Assembly: GCA_021325035.1 (NCBI GenBank)
Contig: JAJPHW010000024.1
Coordinates: forward strand, 1-64,000
Direction of reading: 5' to 3'
Source of the DNA: Terriglobia bacterium
Lineage (GTDB): Bacteria > Acidobacteriota > Terriglobia > Terriglobales > Acidobacteriaceae
DNA: 64,000 bases
The position numbers and the translations under genes were made by a program. Of the stretch, positions 51,419-60,677 are shown one piece after another. A model generated the notes under the pieces. It ran no database searches, was not told the DNA's origin, and saw nothing but the letters and a program-made list of their open reading frames with translations. The stretch's first letter is position 1, and every line of letters begins with the position of its first letter.

Positions 51419-53674
51419 TCACTTCCCTATCCATTGGTCCACCCAGTCGTTGACGGTTTTGTACCAGAGCTGGGAATTTTGCGGTTTCAAGACCCAGTGG
51501 CCTTCGTCGGGGAAGTAGAGCATCTTCGAGGGAACGCCCCGCATTTGAAGAGTCGTGAAGAGCTGGAAGCCTTCGCTGACGTCGAGACGATAATCTTTTT
51601 GTCCGTGGACGACCAGCATGGGCGTCTTGAAGTTTTTCGCGTATTGATGCGGAGACCATTTTTGATAAAGGTCGCGGTTGTCATAAGGAGTGCCTTTGAA
51701 CTCCCAGTTGTTAAACCAGAGTTCTTCGGTTGAGCCCCAAGCCGACTCGGCATTGAACATGCCGTCGTGCGAGACCAGGCATTTGAAACGGTCCGTGTGG
51801 CCTTCGATCCAGTTGATCATGTAGCCGCCGTAGCTGGCACCGAGGGCGCACTCGCGGTCTTTATCAATGAACGGATAAGTCTGCTCGGCGAAGTCGACGC
51901 CTTTCATTAAATCTTCGTAGGGCGCGCCACCCCAGTCGCCGTTGATGGCATCAATAAATTTTTGGCCGTATCCGGTTGAGCCGTGGAAGTTGATCATGAT
52001 GACGACGTAACCATTGGCGGCAAAAAGTTCGGGATTCCAGCGGTAGCTCCAGTCGTCTCCCCAAGCGCCTTCGGGGCCGCCGTGGATGAGGAACTTCACG
52101 GGGTATTTTTTGTCAGGATTGAAGTTGGGGGGCTTGACCATGAAGCCCTGTACTTTGTCGCCGTGAGCTCCGGTGAACCAGAAGGATGTGAGCGGAGACA
52201 TGGAGATTTGGGAGAGGAGCGCATCGTTGAAGTGGGTGAGCGCGCTAGGCGGCTTGGCACATACGGCGGATTGATAGTGGTCGGGTGACCCGGGAGTGCT
52301 TAATCGCTCAAATGTGCAGGGTTCCTGCGTTGCGCCAGGGCTGGTTACAAATATCTCATTTGGCCGCTCCAAACTCATGTGAGTGAATACCATTTTCCCA
52401 TCGTGTGTTATTGCGAGATCATCATTGACCCCGTCAAGTACATCTTGAGGAAGTTTGGTTGATTCGATTTCTTTTTTATAGATTGGAGCTTCACCGCGGT
52501 TATCTCCAGAGAAATAAATTGTGCTTCCATCTCGCGACCAGACTATGGCTCCTACCCAGCGATCAAAATCTTCTGTCAGATTTTTCTTCTCTCCGGTTTT
52601 GCGGTCGTAGAGCATGAGGCGAAAGCGGTCGCTCTCGTATCCGGGGCGCTGCTGGGCGCGGTAAGCGATGTACTTGCCATCGGGCGAGTAGAGCGGCGTC
52701 GAATCGCTGGCGGGATTGTCGGCGGTGATGTTCTTCGTCATCGCGATGATTTGGGCGGACGAGGCGTCCGCCCCTACGTTGACAGGGACGAGCCAGAGAT
52801 CGTTGTTGGTGGAGGCGGCGGGATTTTTATCGTGGTTGGAGGCGTAGCAAATCTCCTGGCCGTCGGGGGAGAAGGCGTAGTCGTCCTGCCCGCCGACGGA
52901 GAAGACGGGGGCGTCGTAGTCTCCGGGGGTGAGGTCGCGGGGGATGACTGCGAATGTACTCAACCTCTCATATCCGCCTGAGCTATCAACCTGAGGCACT
53001 GGATTAACAAAAATGTGCGTACGCTTCCCTTCTTTGTAGGCGTTCCAGTGGCGATAGAGAAGATGGGTGAAAATTTGTGCTTTGACTTTGGACTCCTCCG
53101 CCTCTTTCAACTTTTTCGCATTGCACGCATCCTCCTGGGCGGGAGCGCCGTCACACTCGGGATAAACGTCCGACGTAAACAAAATATTTTTCCCATCAGG
53201 AGACCAGAGTTCTCCGCTGGCTTCGGTGGCGATATTGGTGAACTGATGAACGCTGCTGACCGTGCCGGCAGCGCCGTCGAAGTCTGCGATCCAGACTTGC
53301 GAGCCGCCTTCTTTGGTTGAAAGAAATGCAAAGCGCTTGCCATCGGGAGACCAGCGGGGACGGTCGGCGTCCTGCTCGGCGATGATTTCACGTTCATCAC
53401 TTCCCACGTCTCGCAAATTCGGCGAGACATGGGGCACCCCCGCTTTTTCTTGGCCACCGCCTAGAGGGACGATCCAGATGTGCGGGGTCTTCGTGTTGGC
53501 GGCGAGGTCCACATCCACAACGCTGAAGATGACCCACTTGCCGTCGGGGGAGACTTCGGGTTCGCCGACACGCTTGAGCTTCATCATGTCCTCGAAGGAG
53601 AAGGGATGTTTGGCGGCGGCGAAGAGCGCGGCGGATGAGCAAAGAATGAAAATAAGAGCGAGAAGACCACGCAT
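51419..53674 (-). CDS. secreted S9-family serine peptidase
   Basis: The 751-residue product has a signal peptide (MRGLLALIFILCSSAALFAA), a WD40-like propeller of TolB type repeats (about 30-480, e.g. SPDGKRFAFLSTK, SPDGQEICYASNHD, SPDGKYIAYRAQQ) and an alpha/beta-hydrolase domain with nucleophile GASYGGYM, Asp in VVHGQKDYRLDV and His in FPDEGHWV. It fits dipeptidyl/acylaminoacyl peptidases. It should cleave short peptides in the periplasm or outside. GGAGG lies four bases before the ATG. It heads an apparent operon with the small membrane protein. Confidence 0.95.
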   Translation of the reverse strand: MRGLLALIFILCSSAALFAAAKHPFSFEDMMKLKRVGEPEVSPDGKWVIFSVVDVDLAANTKTPHIWIVPLGGGQEKAGVPHVSPNLRDVGSDEREIIAEQDADRPRWSPDGKRFAFLSTKEGGSQVWIADFDGAAGTVSSVHQFTNIATEASGELWSPDGKNILFTSDVYPECDGAPAQEDACNAKKLKEAEESKVKAQIFTHLLYRHWNAYKEGKRTHIFVNPVPQVDSSGGYERLSTFAVIPRDLTPGDYDAPVFSVGGQDDYAFSPDGQEICYASNHDKNPAASTNNDLWLVPVNVGADASSAQIIAMTKNITADNPASDSTPLYSPDGKYIAYRAQQRPGYESDRFRLMLYDRKTGEKKNLTEDFDRWVGAIVWSRDGSTIYFSGDNRGEAPIYKKEIESTKLPQDVLDGVNDDLAITHDGKMVFTHMSLERPNEIFVTSPGATQEPCTFERLSTPGSPDHYQSAVCAKPPSALTHFNDALLSQISMSPLTSFWFTGAHGDKVQGFMVKPPNFNPDKKYPVKFLIHGGPEGAWGDDWSYRWNPELFAANGYVVIMINFHGSTGYGQKFIDAINGDWGGAPYEDLMKGVDFAEQTYPFIDKDRECALGASYGGYMINWIEGHTDRFKCLVSHDGMFNAESAWGSTEELWFNNWEFKGTPYDNRDLYQKWSPHQYAKNFKTPMLVVHGQKDYRLDVSEGFQLFTTLQMRGVPSKMLYFPDEGHWVLKPQNSQLWYKTVNDWVDQWIGK

Positions 53675-53769
53675 GAGGCCTCCGGAGAAGAACGGAAAAG
53701 TTTAAATCATTTCGAGCAAGTGAATCGAGGGAACTCCCAGATGTGCCTGAGGAGATGCAGCGAAACATG

Positions 53770-53830
53770 GGGTCCTTCGACTTCGCAAAGACGTTCGCTA
53801 TGCGAACTTCTTGCTTCGCTCAGGATGACA
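53770..53830 (+). repeat. dispersed intergenic repeat, family B copy 4
   Basis: GGGTCCTTCGACTTCGC, hairpin TTCGCtatGCGAA, GCTTCGCTCAGGATGACA. Confidence 0.75.
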
Positions 53831-53854
53831 GTAATTTAAGAGTAAGTGCAAAAA

Positions 53855-53918
53855 GCAGGTCCCTCGACTATGTGAACTCATTCGCAAGACGAATGACTTC
53901 ACTTCGCTCGGGATGACA
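53855..53918 (+). repeat. dispersed intergenic repeat, family B copy 5
   Basis: GCAGGTCCCTCGACTATGTG, a hairpin region with ATTCG/CGAAT and ACTTCGCTCGGGATGACA. It lies 25 bp after copy 4 in the same orientation. Confidence 0.78.
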
Positions 53919-53933
53919 CCATTTCCAAGAGTC

Positions 53934-55160
53934 TTACTGAACGCAGGCGAGGATTTCGGATTCGGTGAGGGTGTGGTCAGAGGATTTGGCGCGCTGGAAA
54001 ACGGCGTCCACAATTTTTTCGTCGGCAGGCAGGCCGCGGCGTTCGAGCCAATAGACGACGTTCGACTTGCCGCTCATGGGGCCGATGTCAATGGTCTGCT
54101 CCATGCCGAAAACGTGCGCGGGCACGCCGGAATAGACGGCGTTGGCGAGTTCGACGTCGTTCTTTTTATAAGCTTTGATGACGGCGGCGGCGTGGACTCC
54201 GGTGGCGGTGCGAAAAGCGTCCTCGCCAAAGACAGGATAGTTCGCGGGAATGGGTACGCCGGTCGCGCGAGACACCGCGAGGCAATATTCCTTGAGGCGA
54301 GTTAGATCCTGATCGGCCCAGGGCGCAACGCCCATGAGTTTGAGGTTGACGAGCATCTGGTCAATTTGTGTATTACCGACACGCTCGCCGATGCCCAGCG
54401 CAGTGCCGTGAGCGCAATCGGCGCCCGCGACGAGAGCGGCCATGGAGTTGGCGACGGCGAATCCGCGATCGTCGTGGCCATGCCAGTCGAGACGGACTTT
54501 TTCTTTGGAAGGCTTAATTGCTTCTTCGATGACAAAGCGTATCAATGCTCCTGCACCAGCGGGCGTGGAGTGGCCGGCGGTGTCGCAAACGACGACGGCC
54601 TTCGCTCCGCAAGAAATTGCAGTGGAGTAAAGGCGCTTGACGGTTTCAGGATCGCAGCGCGTGGTGTCTTCGGTAACGTACATGCAATCGAGGCCGACGG
54701 AAACGGTGAACTTCACGGCTTTCTCGGTGGTTTGCAGGAGGAAGTCGTCAGTCCAATTTTCGGTGTAGCGACGAATGGGGCTGGAGCCGATGAAGGCTGC
54801 AACTTCGATGGGCAATCCGGTGCGTTGGGTGATTTCGGCGATAGGACGGATATCGCTTTCGAGTGTTCGCGCGGCGCAGTAGGGCTTAATTTTCATCTTG
54901 GCCGAAACAATTTCGCGGGCGAGAGCTTCGACGTGCTCAACCGCACGAGGGCCGGCGCCAGGAAGGCCGAGATCAAGCGAGTTGATGCCAAGCGATTCCA
55001 TTAGATGAAGAATGTGAATTTTTTCTTCGATGGATGGATCGCGGACGGAGGGCGATTGCAATCCGTCGCGGAGAGTTTCGTCAGTCAAGCGGACGGGCTT
55101 GTTGGGACGCAGCAGTTCTGGCTGGCGCTGGTTCCAGTCGAAGATGAGGTCGGTGTTCAT
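53934..55160 (-). CDS. HMGL/2-isopropylmalate synthase-family acyl-transfer enzyme
   Basis: The 408-residue product has the DRE-TIM metallolyase barrel: PVRLTDETLRDGLQSPSV, LDLGLPGAGPRAVEHVEAL, VVVCDTAGHSTPAGAGALIR, DWHGHDDRGFAVANSMAALV (HxH metal site) and GERVGNTQIDQML. It is shorter than LeuA and has no LeuA regulatory domain, so it could be a homocitrate, citramalate or related synthase or an HMG-CoA-lyase-like enzyme. The ATG at 55160 is used because the conserved part starts soon after; the 23-codon extension to 55229 has repeat-like sequence. It is in a same-strand run with a DinB-like gene upstream. Confidence 0.85.
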   Translation of the reverse strand: MNTDLIFDWNQRQPELLRPNKPVRLTDETLRDGLQSPSVRDPSIEEKIHILHLMESLGINSLDLGLPGAGPRAVEHVEALAREIVSAKMKIKPYCAARTLESDIRPIAEITQRTGLPIEVAAFIGSSPIRRYTENWTDDFLLQTTEKAVKFTVSVGLDCMYVTEDTTRCDPETVKRLYSTAISCGAKAVVVCDTAGHSTPAGAGALIRFVIEEAIKPSKEKVRLDWHGHDDRGFAVANSMAALVAGADCAHGTALGIGERVGNTQIDQMLVNLKLMGVAPWADQDLTRLKEYCLAVSRATGVPIPANYPVFGEDAFRTATGVHAAAVIKAYKKNDVELANAVYSGVPAHVFGMEQTIDIGPMSGKSNVVYWLERRGLPADEKIVDAVFQRAKSSDHTLTESEILACVQ

Positions 55161-55214
55161 TGACGAAGCTATTTTAGCGGATGGAGAGTCAAGTGCGTTA
55201 AGACGCGGATAAAA

Positions 55215-55263
55215 GCAGATTCCTCGCACGTTCTCGCTTCGCTACGAACGGCTCGGAATGACA
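55215..55263 (+). repeat. dispersed intergenic repeat, family B short form, copy 6
   Basis: GCAGATTCCTCGCACG, TTCTCGCTTCGCTACGAA, CGGCTCGGAATGACA. It resembles copy 3 at its ends. Confidence 0.6.
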
Positions 55264-55283
55264 AGGGATTGAAGTCAGAAATG

Positions 55284-55778
55284 CTAGTCAAATTCAAATT
55301 TGGGAGCGGGCTGGTTTGCTCCGACGCGGCCAGCGGTGACTTCTGCGATGAAATAATTTTCGCTCTTCACCGGAGTTGCGGCCATGCGGCGCAACATCGC
55401 GATCTGGCCGATGTGCGTGAGGGCATCCGCGATGGGTCCCTGAAATAAATTTTCTGGAACGGCATGCAATGGATTCCCTGTGGCGAGGTAATCATCAAAG
55501 CGCTCCAGCACGGCATGAAAACGCTCGCGCTCTTCGTTCCAAGCCATCGGCTCGGAGACATGCCAATGCTGCTTGCCTTGCGCCATGGAAAGCGCCCATT
55601 CCATGAGATCGCTGATGTGAGCAAGAATCTGGCGGGGCGTGCGGGCGCCCTCGCATGCACGGAAATCGCCGAAGGTTGCGGGGGCGTCACGCAACATTTT
55701 GCCGCCGCGATATGCGATGGTGGCAAGAGAGTGGCGAAGTAAATCGCGCCTGGGGTCGCTGGCCGATGAGTTGGTCAT
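55284..55778 (-). CDS. DinB-family protein
   Basis: The 164-residue product is helical and has the DinB four-helix layout: LRHSLATIAYRGGKMLRD, ARTPRQILAHISDLMEWAL (metal-site His) and IADALTHIGQIAMLRRMA (second His). The family includes thiol-dependent S-transferases and stress-induced proteins; the substrate is unknown. ATG at 55778 has AAGGAA five bases upstream and overlaps the upstream aldehyde dehydrogenase stop by four bases (ATGA), so the two are coupled. Confidence 0.85.
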   Translation of the reverse strand: MTNSSASDPRRDLLRHSLATIAYRGGKMLRDAPATFGDFRACEGARTPRQILAHISDLMEWALSMAQGKQHWHVSEPMAWNEERERFHAVLERFDDYLATGNPLHAVPENLFQGPIADALTHIGQIAMLRRMAATPVKSENYFIAEVTAGRVGANQPAPKFEFD

Positions 55779-57349
55779 AGTTGTTCCTTTCGGCGCAAGA
55801 GACCGAGCGTTCGTAAAGCACCACGCAGCCGTTGCGCAGAGGATTTGGCGAATTGCATATCCACGAAGCCTTCCATCTGGCGCGTGAAAGCTTCTCCGTA
55901 ACCATACCACCAGAGTTTTTTCATTTTTGGCAAGCGATCAGTGTCGAGATATTTGATGCGAACCATTTCTTCGAGGCCGTATTTCCCGTGAGTGCGACCG
56001 ATGCCGCTGGCTTTCACACCGCCGTGCGGAGCTTCGCTGATGCCAAAGCAGGAAATCACGTCGTTGACCATGACGGTTCCCGCATGGATGCGGCGTGCCA
56101 TGGCTTCGCCGCGGGATTGATTTTTTGTCCATACGGTGGCGGCTAGTCCGTAGTTGGAATCATTGGCGAAGCGTATCGCCTCGTCGTCGGAATCGAAGGG
56201 CATGATAGGAAGTACCGGGCCGAAAGTTTCTTCGCGCATGACGGTCATGGAGTGGTTGACATCGGCAAGAACAGTTGGTGCGTAGAAATTTGGGCCGAGA
56301 TGCGTGAGGCGTTCGCCACCGGCCAGCACATGGGCGCCCCGTGCGCGTGCGTCTTCGACTTGCGCTTCGACGATGCGAAGCTGACGCTCATGAATCATGG
56401 GACCAATGTCGGTTTGTGGATCGAGGCCGCTGCCAACGCGCAATTGTTGGGTCTTGGCAACGCAAGCTTCGACGAACCGCATATAAATACTGCGGTGGAC
56501 ATAACAGCGCTCGACAGAGAGACAGGCTTGCCCTGCATTCACGAAAGCTCCCCAGACGGCTCCACTGGACGCGACGTCTATGTCGGCGTCATCGAGAACA
56601 AGCATGGGATCTTTGCCGCCGAGTTCGAGAACCACGGGCAGCAGACGGGCAGCAGCTGTTTGTGCAATTCGTTTTCCGGTGGCGACGCTACCCGTAAATA
56701 TCAACTTATCAATATTGGAATTGACCAAAGCGGCGCCGGTTGGGGCGTCCCCTATGACAACTTGAAATACATCTTTCGGCACTCCAGCCTGGTGAAATAG
56801 AGAAGCAAGTTCCAATGCGATGAGCGGAGTCAACTCCGAGGGCTTCAAGATGACTGCATTGCCCGCTATCAGCGCGGCGAGAGTCTCTGTCGCGGGAATG
56901 GAAAAGGGGTAATTCCATGGAGAGATGATGCCGATGACGCCATAAGGCTCGCGGAGAATGCGTCCGGTTTTGGTCTTCATCGCGAGACTGCGGTGCAGCA
57001 AAGCCTCATCATGAAGAAACGAACGGGCATTTTCGATGCAAAAGCGCGCGGAGTCCAAGACCACGTTTACTTCTGTCAGCAGGGCTTCAACCACAGGCTT
57101 GCCAGCTTCCAAGGTGATGGCGCGAGCAATATCAGTTTTTTTAGCGTGAAGCAGATCTTGGAAATTGCGCAGAACCTCGATGCGTTTTGAGATTCGTAGA
57201 GCGTTCCATGCTGGTTGGGCTTGGCGCGCGCGAAGAACAGCTTGAGCGACTTCGGCATCCGGCTGGCACTCGATTTCGCGCAACAGTTCGCCGGTGGCAG
57301 GATTAAAAGATTGGATGGTCCGTCGCTCGATTTGTACTTCAGTGGCCAC
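55775..57349 (-). CDS. aldehyde dehydrogenase family protein (succinate-semialdehyde-like)
   Basis: The 524-residue product has the ALDH motifs: SPWNYPFSIPATETLAALIA, FTGSVATGKRI, the catalytic Glu in VLELGGKDPMLV and the catalytic Cys in VNAGQACLSVERCYVH, then EETFGPVLPI. The C terminus is about 40 residues longer than most ALDHs and ends in a basic helix (LRGALRTLGLLRRKEQL), seen also in membrane-linked members. It oxidises an aldehyde with NAD(P). GTG at 57349 is the start; no good ribosome site is visible. It is coupled to the DinB-like gene. Confidence 0.93.
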   Translation of the reverse strand: MATEVQIERRTIQSFNPATGELLREIECQPDAEVAQAVLRARQAQPAWNALRISKRIEVLRNFQDLLHAKKTDIARAITLEAGKPVVEALLTEVNVVLDSARFCIENARSFLHDEALLHRSLAMKTKTGRILREPYGVIGIISPWNYPFSIPATETLAALIAGNAVILKPSELTPLIALELASLFHQAGVPKDVFQVVIGDAPTGAALVNSNIDKLIFTGSVATGKRIAQTAAARLLPVVLELGGKDPMLVLDDADIDVASSGAVWGAFVNAGQACLSVERCYVHRSIYMRFVEACVAKTQQLRVGSGLDPQTDIGPMIHERQLRIVEAQVEDARARGAHVLAGGERLTHLGPNFYAPTVLADVNHSMTVMREETFGPVLPIMPFDSDDEAIRFANDSNYGLAATVWTKNQSRGEAMARRIHAGTVMVNDVISCFGISEAPHGGVKASGIGRTHGKYGLEEMVRIKYLDTDRLPKMKKLWWYGYGEAFTRQMEGFVDMQFAKSSAQRLRGALRTLGLLRRKEQL

Positions 57350-57393
57350 GGCAAGAGTTTACGCGGGCGAGGGCGCCCGCGCCACACGAACGT

Positions 57394-58146
57394 TCAGTAT
57401 TCAACATTTACCAGATACAAACCGTTGGCGGGTGCGGTGGCTCCGGCGGTGGAGCGGTTTTTCGCCTGAAGGATGCGCGGGATGTCTTCCGGCTGAAGTG
57501 TGCCCTTCCCTACGAGCATGAATGTTCCGACAAGATTGCGGACCATATGATGAAGAAAACCGCTGCCACGGACTTCATAGATAAACTCGTCTTCGTCGCG
57601 CCGCCAGGCTGAAGCAAATATCGTCCGGATATTCGATGCAGGGGTCTCTTCCCTTCCGCGCTCCGGATCCACAGCAGCAAAGGAAGTGAAATCGTGCTCG
57701 CCGACGACCAACAACGCGGCGGCCTGCATCGCTTCTTCGTTCAGCGGATAGGGATGGTGCCAAACATATCGGGCCAAAAATGGCGGGCAGATATCATTGC
57801 GATAGATGCGATAGCGATAGGTTTTACCCCGAGCCGATTTCCGGGCATGAAAGGCCGAATCCACCTCCTGTAATCCGAAGACACGAATCGCCGGCGGTAA
57901 TACATCGTTTAACGCGGTCTTCAGGTTCTCGGCAGGAATTGGCGATTCCAGAGAAAAGCTGGCGACCTGGGCCAAAGCGTGAACACCCGCATCGGTGCGG
58001 CCTGAGCCTTGCGGCAAGACCTTTTCGCCAGTGATACGTCCAATAGCCAAGGCGAGTGTGCCCTGGATGGTAGGGGCATCCGGCTGAACTTGCCAGCCGG
58101 CAAAATCGGCGCCATCGTAGGCAAGAATGAGTTTAAAGTTACGCAT
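57394..58146 (-). CDS. truA: tRNA pseudouridine synthase A
   Basis: The 250-residue product has TruA motifs: FKLILAYDGADFAGWQ near the start, the catalytic Asp in LPQGSGRTDAGVHALAQV, SARGKTYRYRI and SGFLHHMVRNLVGT. It makes pseudouridine at positions 38-40 of tRNA anticodon arms. ATG at 58146 begins the conserved fold; the 12-codon extension to 58182 is unlikely. It is the first gene of a same-strand run with the aldehyde dehydrogenase 45 bp downstream. Confidence 0.96.
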   Translation of the reverse strand: MRNFKLILAYDGADFAGWQVQPDAPTIQGTLALAIGRITGEKVLPQGSGRTDAGVHALAQVASFSLESPIPAENLKTALNDVLPPAIRVFGLQEVDSAFHARKSARGKTYRYRIYRNDICPPFLARYVWHHPYPLNEEAMQAAALLVVGEHDFTSFAAVDPERGREETPASNIRTIFASAWRRDEDEFIYEVRGSGFLHHMVRNLVGTFMLVGKGTLQPEDIPRILQAKNRSTAGATAPANGLYLVNVEY

Positions 58147-58426
58147 GCAATGACTTGGAATCTTCTCAGCCAGGAATATCATCCAAAGCCAAATAAAGGC
58201 TTTACAAAGATTTACCCAAATGGCGGTTTGCAGTTAAGAAGACCAAGGTGACCGTCAGCTATACTATTGCATTCCATTAGTTTGCAGCGATAAATAGACT
58301 GCGATCGGGCTAAAAATCGCCTGCGTAGTCCGAAAAATGAAACTTGATGCCCCGAAGTTCCGTAACAAGCTGTGTGACGGCGACAGACTTCCATCTTCAC
58401 CAGCATTCATGCAGGGAGAAAAACGA

Positions 58427-60505
58427 ATGTATTTGCCTGGTTTGAGATTTACCACGCGGTTGAGCCTAACCATTGCTCTGGCAGGAATTCTATGCGCGAG
58501 CCTTTGGGCACAAGATGCGGCCCAGACGCAGAGCACGCTGCCATCGGCCCCGGCGGCGCAGCCCGCTCACGGCACGGTCATTAAGGATTATTCCAAGGGA
58601 GTTTCGCACTTCCCCAATCCGATTGCGCCTTATATTCCGCGGCATCTGGATCCGCCCAATTTAACCAACACGCCGCGCATGGACCAGCTCATGCAAAACG
58701 GCAAGCTGATGTTGTCCATGGATGATGCCGTAGCGCTTGCCTTGGAAAACAATCTCGATATTGCCATTGCGCGTTACAACCTCAACATTGCAGACACGGA
58801 CATTCTCCGTACCAAAGCGGGAGCCAGCATCCTCGGCGTGAATAACGGAGTAGTGCAAAATACTCCCGGAGGCGAGACGGGCGGATTGAGTGGAAATGTG
58901 GGATCCGGCGCCGGTGGAACCAGTGTGGGCGTGGCTGGCGCGGGCAGCGGAACTAACGGCTTGGTGAGTTCTACGCAGGGCATTGGCTCGACGATTACCA
59001 GTTACGATCCGATTCTGACGGGAACGTTGCAGATGGACCGTAATAACACACTTTCCACGAGTGCGTTCAATGGGGTGCCGGTCATTAATACGAATACGGG
59101 CACGGCGAACTTCGCCTATACCCAGGGCTTCGTCACCGGCACCGCTCTAAATGTCGGGTTCAATAACACGCACCAGACTTCAAACGTACCATTTAATACG
59201 TTTAGCCCATTGCTCAACTCAAACTTCCGAGCTCAAGTAACACAGAATCTATTGCAGGGCTGGGGATTTCTTCCCAACAAACGATTTATCACTTTTGCCA
59301 AGAACAATCGTGAAATCACGGATGTCGCGTTCCGTTTGCAAGTCATAACGACAATTGATCAAATCGAGAATATTTATTGGAACCTGGTGTACGCGTACCA
59401 GAACGTAAAAGTGCAACAAGATGCATTGGAGTTTGCGCAAAAGACACTTTCCGACACTAAAAAGCAGGTTGATATTGGAACGTTGGCGCCCATCCAAATC
59501 GTAGGCGCGCAAAGCACAGTTGCCACCGACCAGCAAGCTTTGACCGTGGCGCAAACCAATCTTGAATTACAGCAGTTGCTGATGAAAAATGCACTCAGCC
59601 GAACCCTGGTTGATCCCCGATTGGCCGATGCAGAAGTTATTCCTACGTCGACCATGCAGCTCCCCGCGCAAGAAGCAGTTATACCAACGCAAGATTTGGT
59701 CAATGACGCACTTAGTCATCGCGCGGAGCTGGCAGAGTCGCGAATCGATCTATCAAACCGCGAAATTAACAACAAAGCCGTTCGCAATGCGCAGTTGCCC
59801 ACTCTCGATTTGTTTGCTTATTACGGAGGATCGGGCATTGGCGGAAATCTGAATCCGAACGTGCAATCTTTCGGAGGATCCCAGACCGTATTTCCTCCAC
59901 CATTCCACTGCACTACCGATTCCAGCGGCAATCCCAATTGCAATTCGGTCGGATACGGAAACGCTCTTAGCCAACTTGTGGATTCAACTGCTACAGATAA
60001 AGGAGTTGGGTTGACGCTGAACATCCCTCTTCGCAATCGAGTAGCTCAGGCGAACCAGGTTCGCGCGGAACTCGAATACCGGCAGGCACAGATGCGGTTG
60101 CAGCAATTGGAGAATCAAATCCGCATTGAAGTTCGTAATGCGCAGTTCTCCGTGCAGCAAAATCGTGCCAGCGTGGACTCAGCGCAAGCGGCCGCGGAAT
60201 TTGCCAAGCAAACGCTTGATGCCGAGCAAAAAAAGCTCGCCCTGGGTGCATCTACATCGACCGCGGTTCTGCAGGATCAGTCTGCTTATACCAGCTCAGA
60301 ATCGAACCTGGTGTCTGCGATGGCGGCCTACGAAAAATCAAAAGTCGAACTCGACCGCGCGACCGGCTTATTGCTGGATCATGCGGGCATCGTGCTCGAT
60401 GACGCCGTCCGAGGGCAGGTGAATCATTTGCCGACGGTGCCTTATGTCCAGCCGAGCCAGGATGTGCGTTCGGTCATGCCTGCGCCAGCTTCTCAACAAC
60501 AGTAA
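58427..60505 (+). CDS. TolC-family outer-membrane efflux protein (first of two tandem copies)
   Basis: The 692-residue product has a signal peptide (LSLTIALAGILCASLWAQ) and two outer-membrane efflux (OEP) repeats rich in coiled coil, e.g. ALALENNLDIAIARYNLNIA, QDALEFAQKTLSDTKKQVDI and LEYRQAQMRLQQLENQIRIEV. Between them is a glycine-rich insert (NTPGGETGGLSGNVGSGAGG). TolC proteins form outer-membrane channels for efflux. ATG at 58427 has AGGGAG eight bases upstream. No membrane-fusion or pump gene is adjacent. A close paralog follows. Confidence 0.9.
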   Translation: MYLPGLRFTTRLSLTIALAGILCASLWAQDAAQTQSTLPSAPAAQPAHGTVIKDYSKGVSHFPNPIAPYIPRHLDPPNLTNTPRMDQLMQNGKLMLSMDDAVALALENNLDIAIARYNLNIADTDILRTKAGASILGVNNGVVQNTPGGETGGLSGNVGSGAGGTSVGVAGAGSGTNGLVSSTQGIGSTITSYDPILTGTLQMDRNNTLSTSAFNGVPVINTNTGTANFAYTQGFVTGTALNVGFNNTHQTSNVPFNTFSPLLNSNFRAQVTQNLLQGWGFLPNKRFITFAKNNREITDVAFRLQVITTIDQIENIYWNLVYAYQNVKVQQDALEFAQKTLSDTKKQVDIGTLAPIQIVGAQSTVATDQQALTVAQTNLELQQLLMKNALSRTLVDPRLADAEVIPTSTMQLPAQEAVIPTQDLVNDALSHRAELAESRIDLSNREINNKAVRNAQLPTLDLFAYYGGSGIGGNLNPNVQSFGGSQTVFPPPFHCTTDSSGNPNCNSVGYGNALSQLVDSTATDKGVGLTLNIPLRNRVAQANQVRAELEYRQAQMRLQQLENQIRIEVRNAQFSVQQNRASVDSAQAAAEFAKQTLDAEQKKLALGASTSTAVLQDQSAYTSSESNLVSAMAAYEKSKVELDRATGLLLDHAGIVLDDAVRGQVNHLPTVPYVQPSQDVRSVMPAPASQQQ

Positions 60506-60512
60506 ATTCCCC

Positions 60513-60545
60513 GGATGGCCCGGAAACGGGCCATCCTCAATTCTT
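60513..60545 (+). terminator. hairpin after the first TolC gene
   Basis: GGATGGCCCG and its complement (60513-60522, 60527-60536) close a GAAA tetraloop; TCAATTCTT follows, so the T-run is weak. Confidence 0.55.
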
Positions 60546-60677
60546 AATCAGCCGCTTCCCAGTTCAACACCAAGACTGACAAATCTTTACACACCTACGC
60601 TTTACAATAACTGCGAGAGCACCTTATCTATAGTTTCAGGGGACTTCGCGGACGGCCTCGGTTTGTACTGTCAGAAA

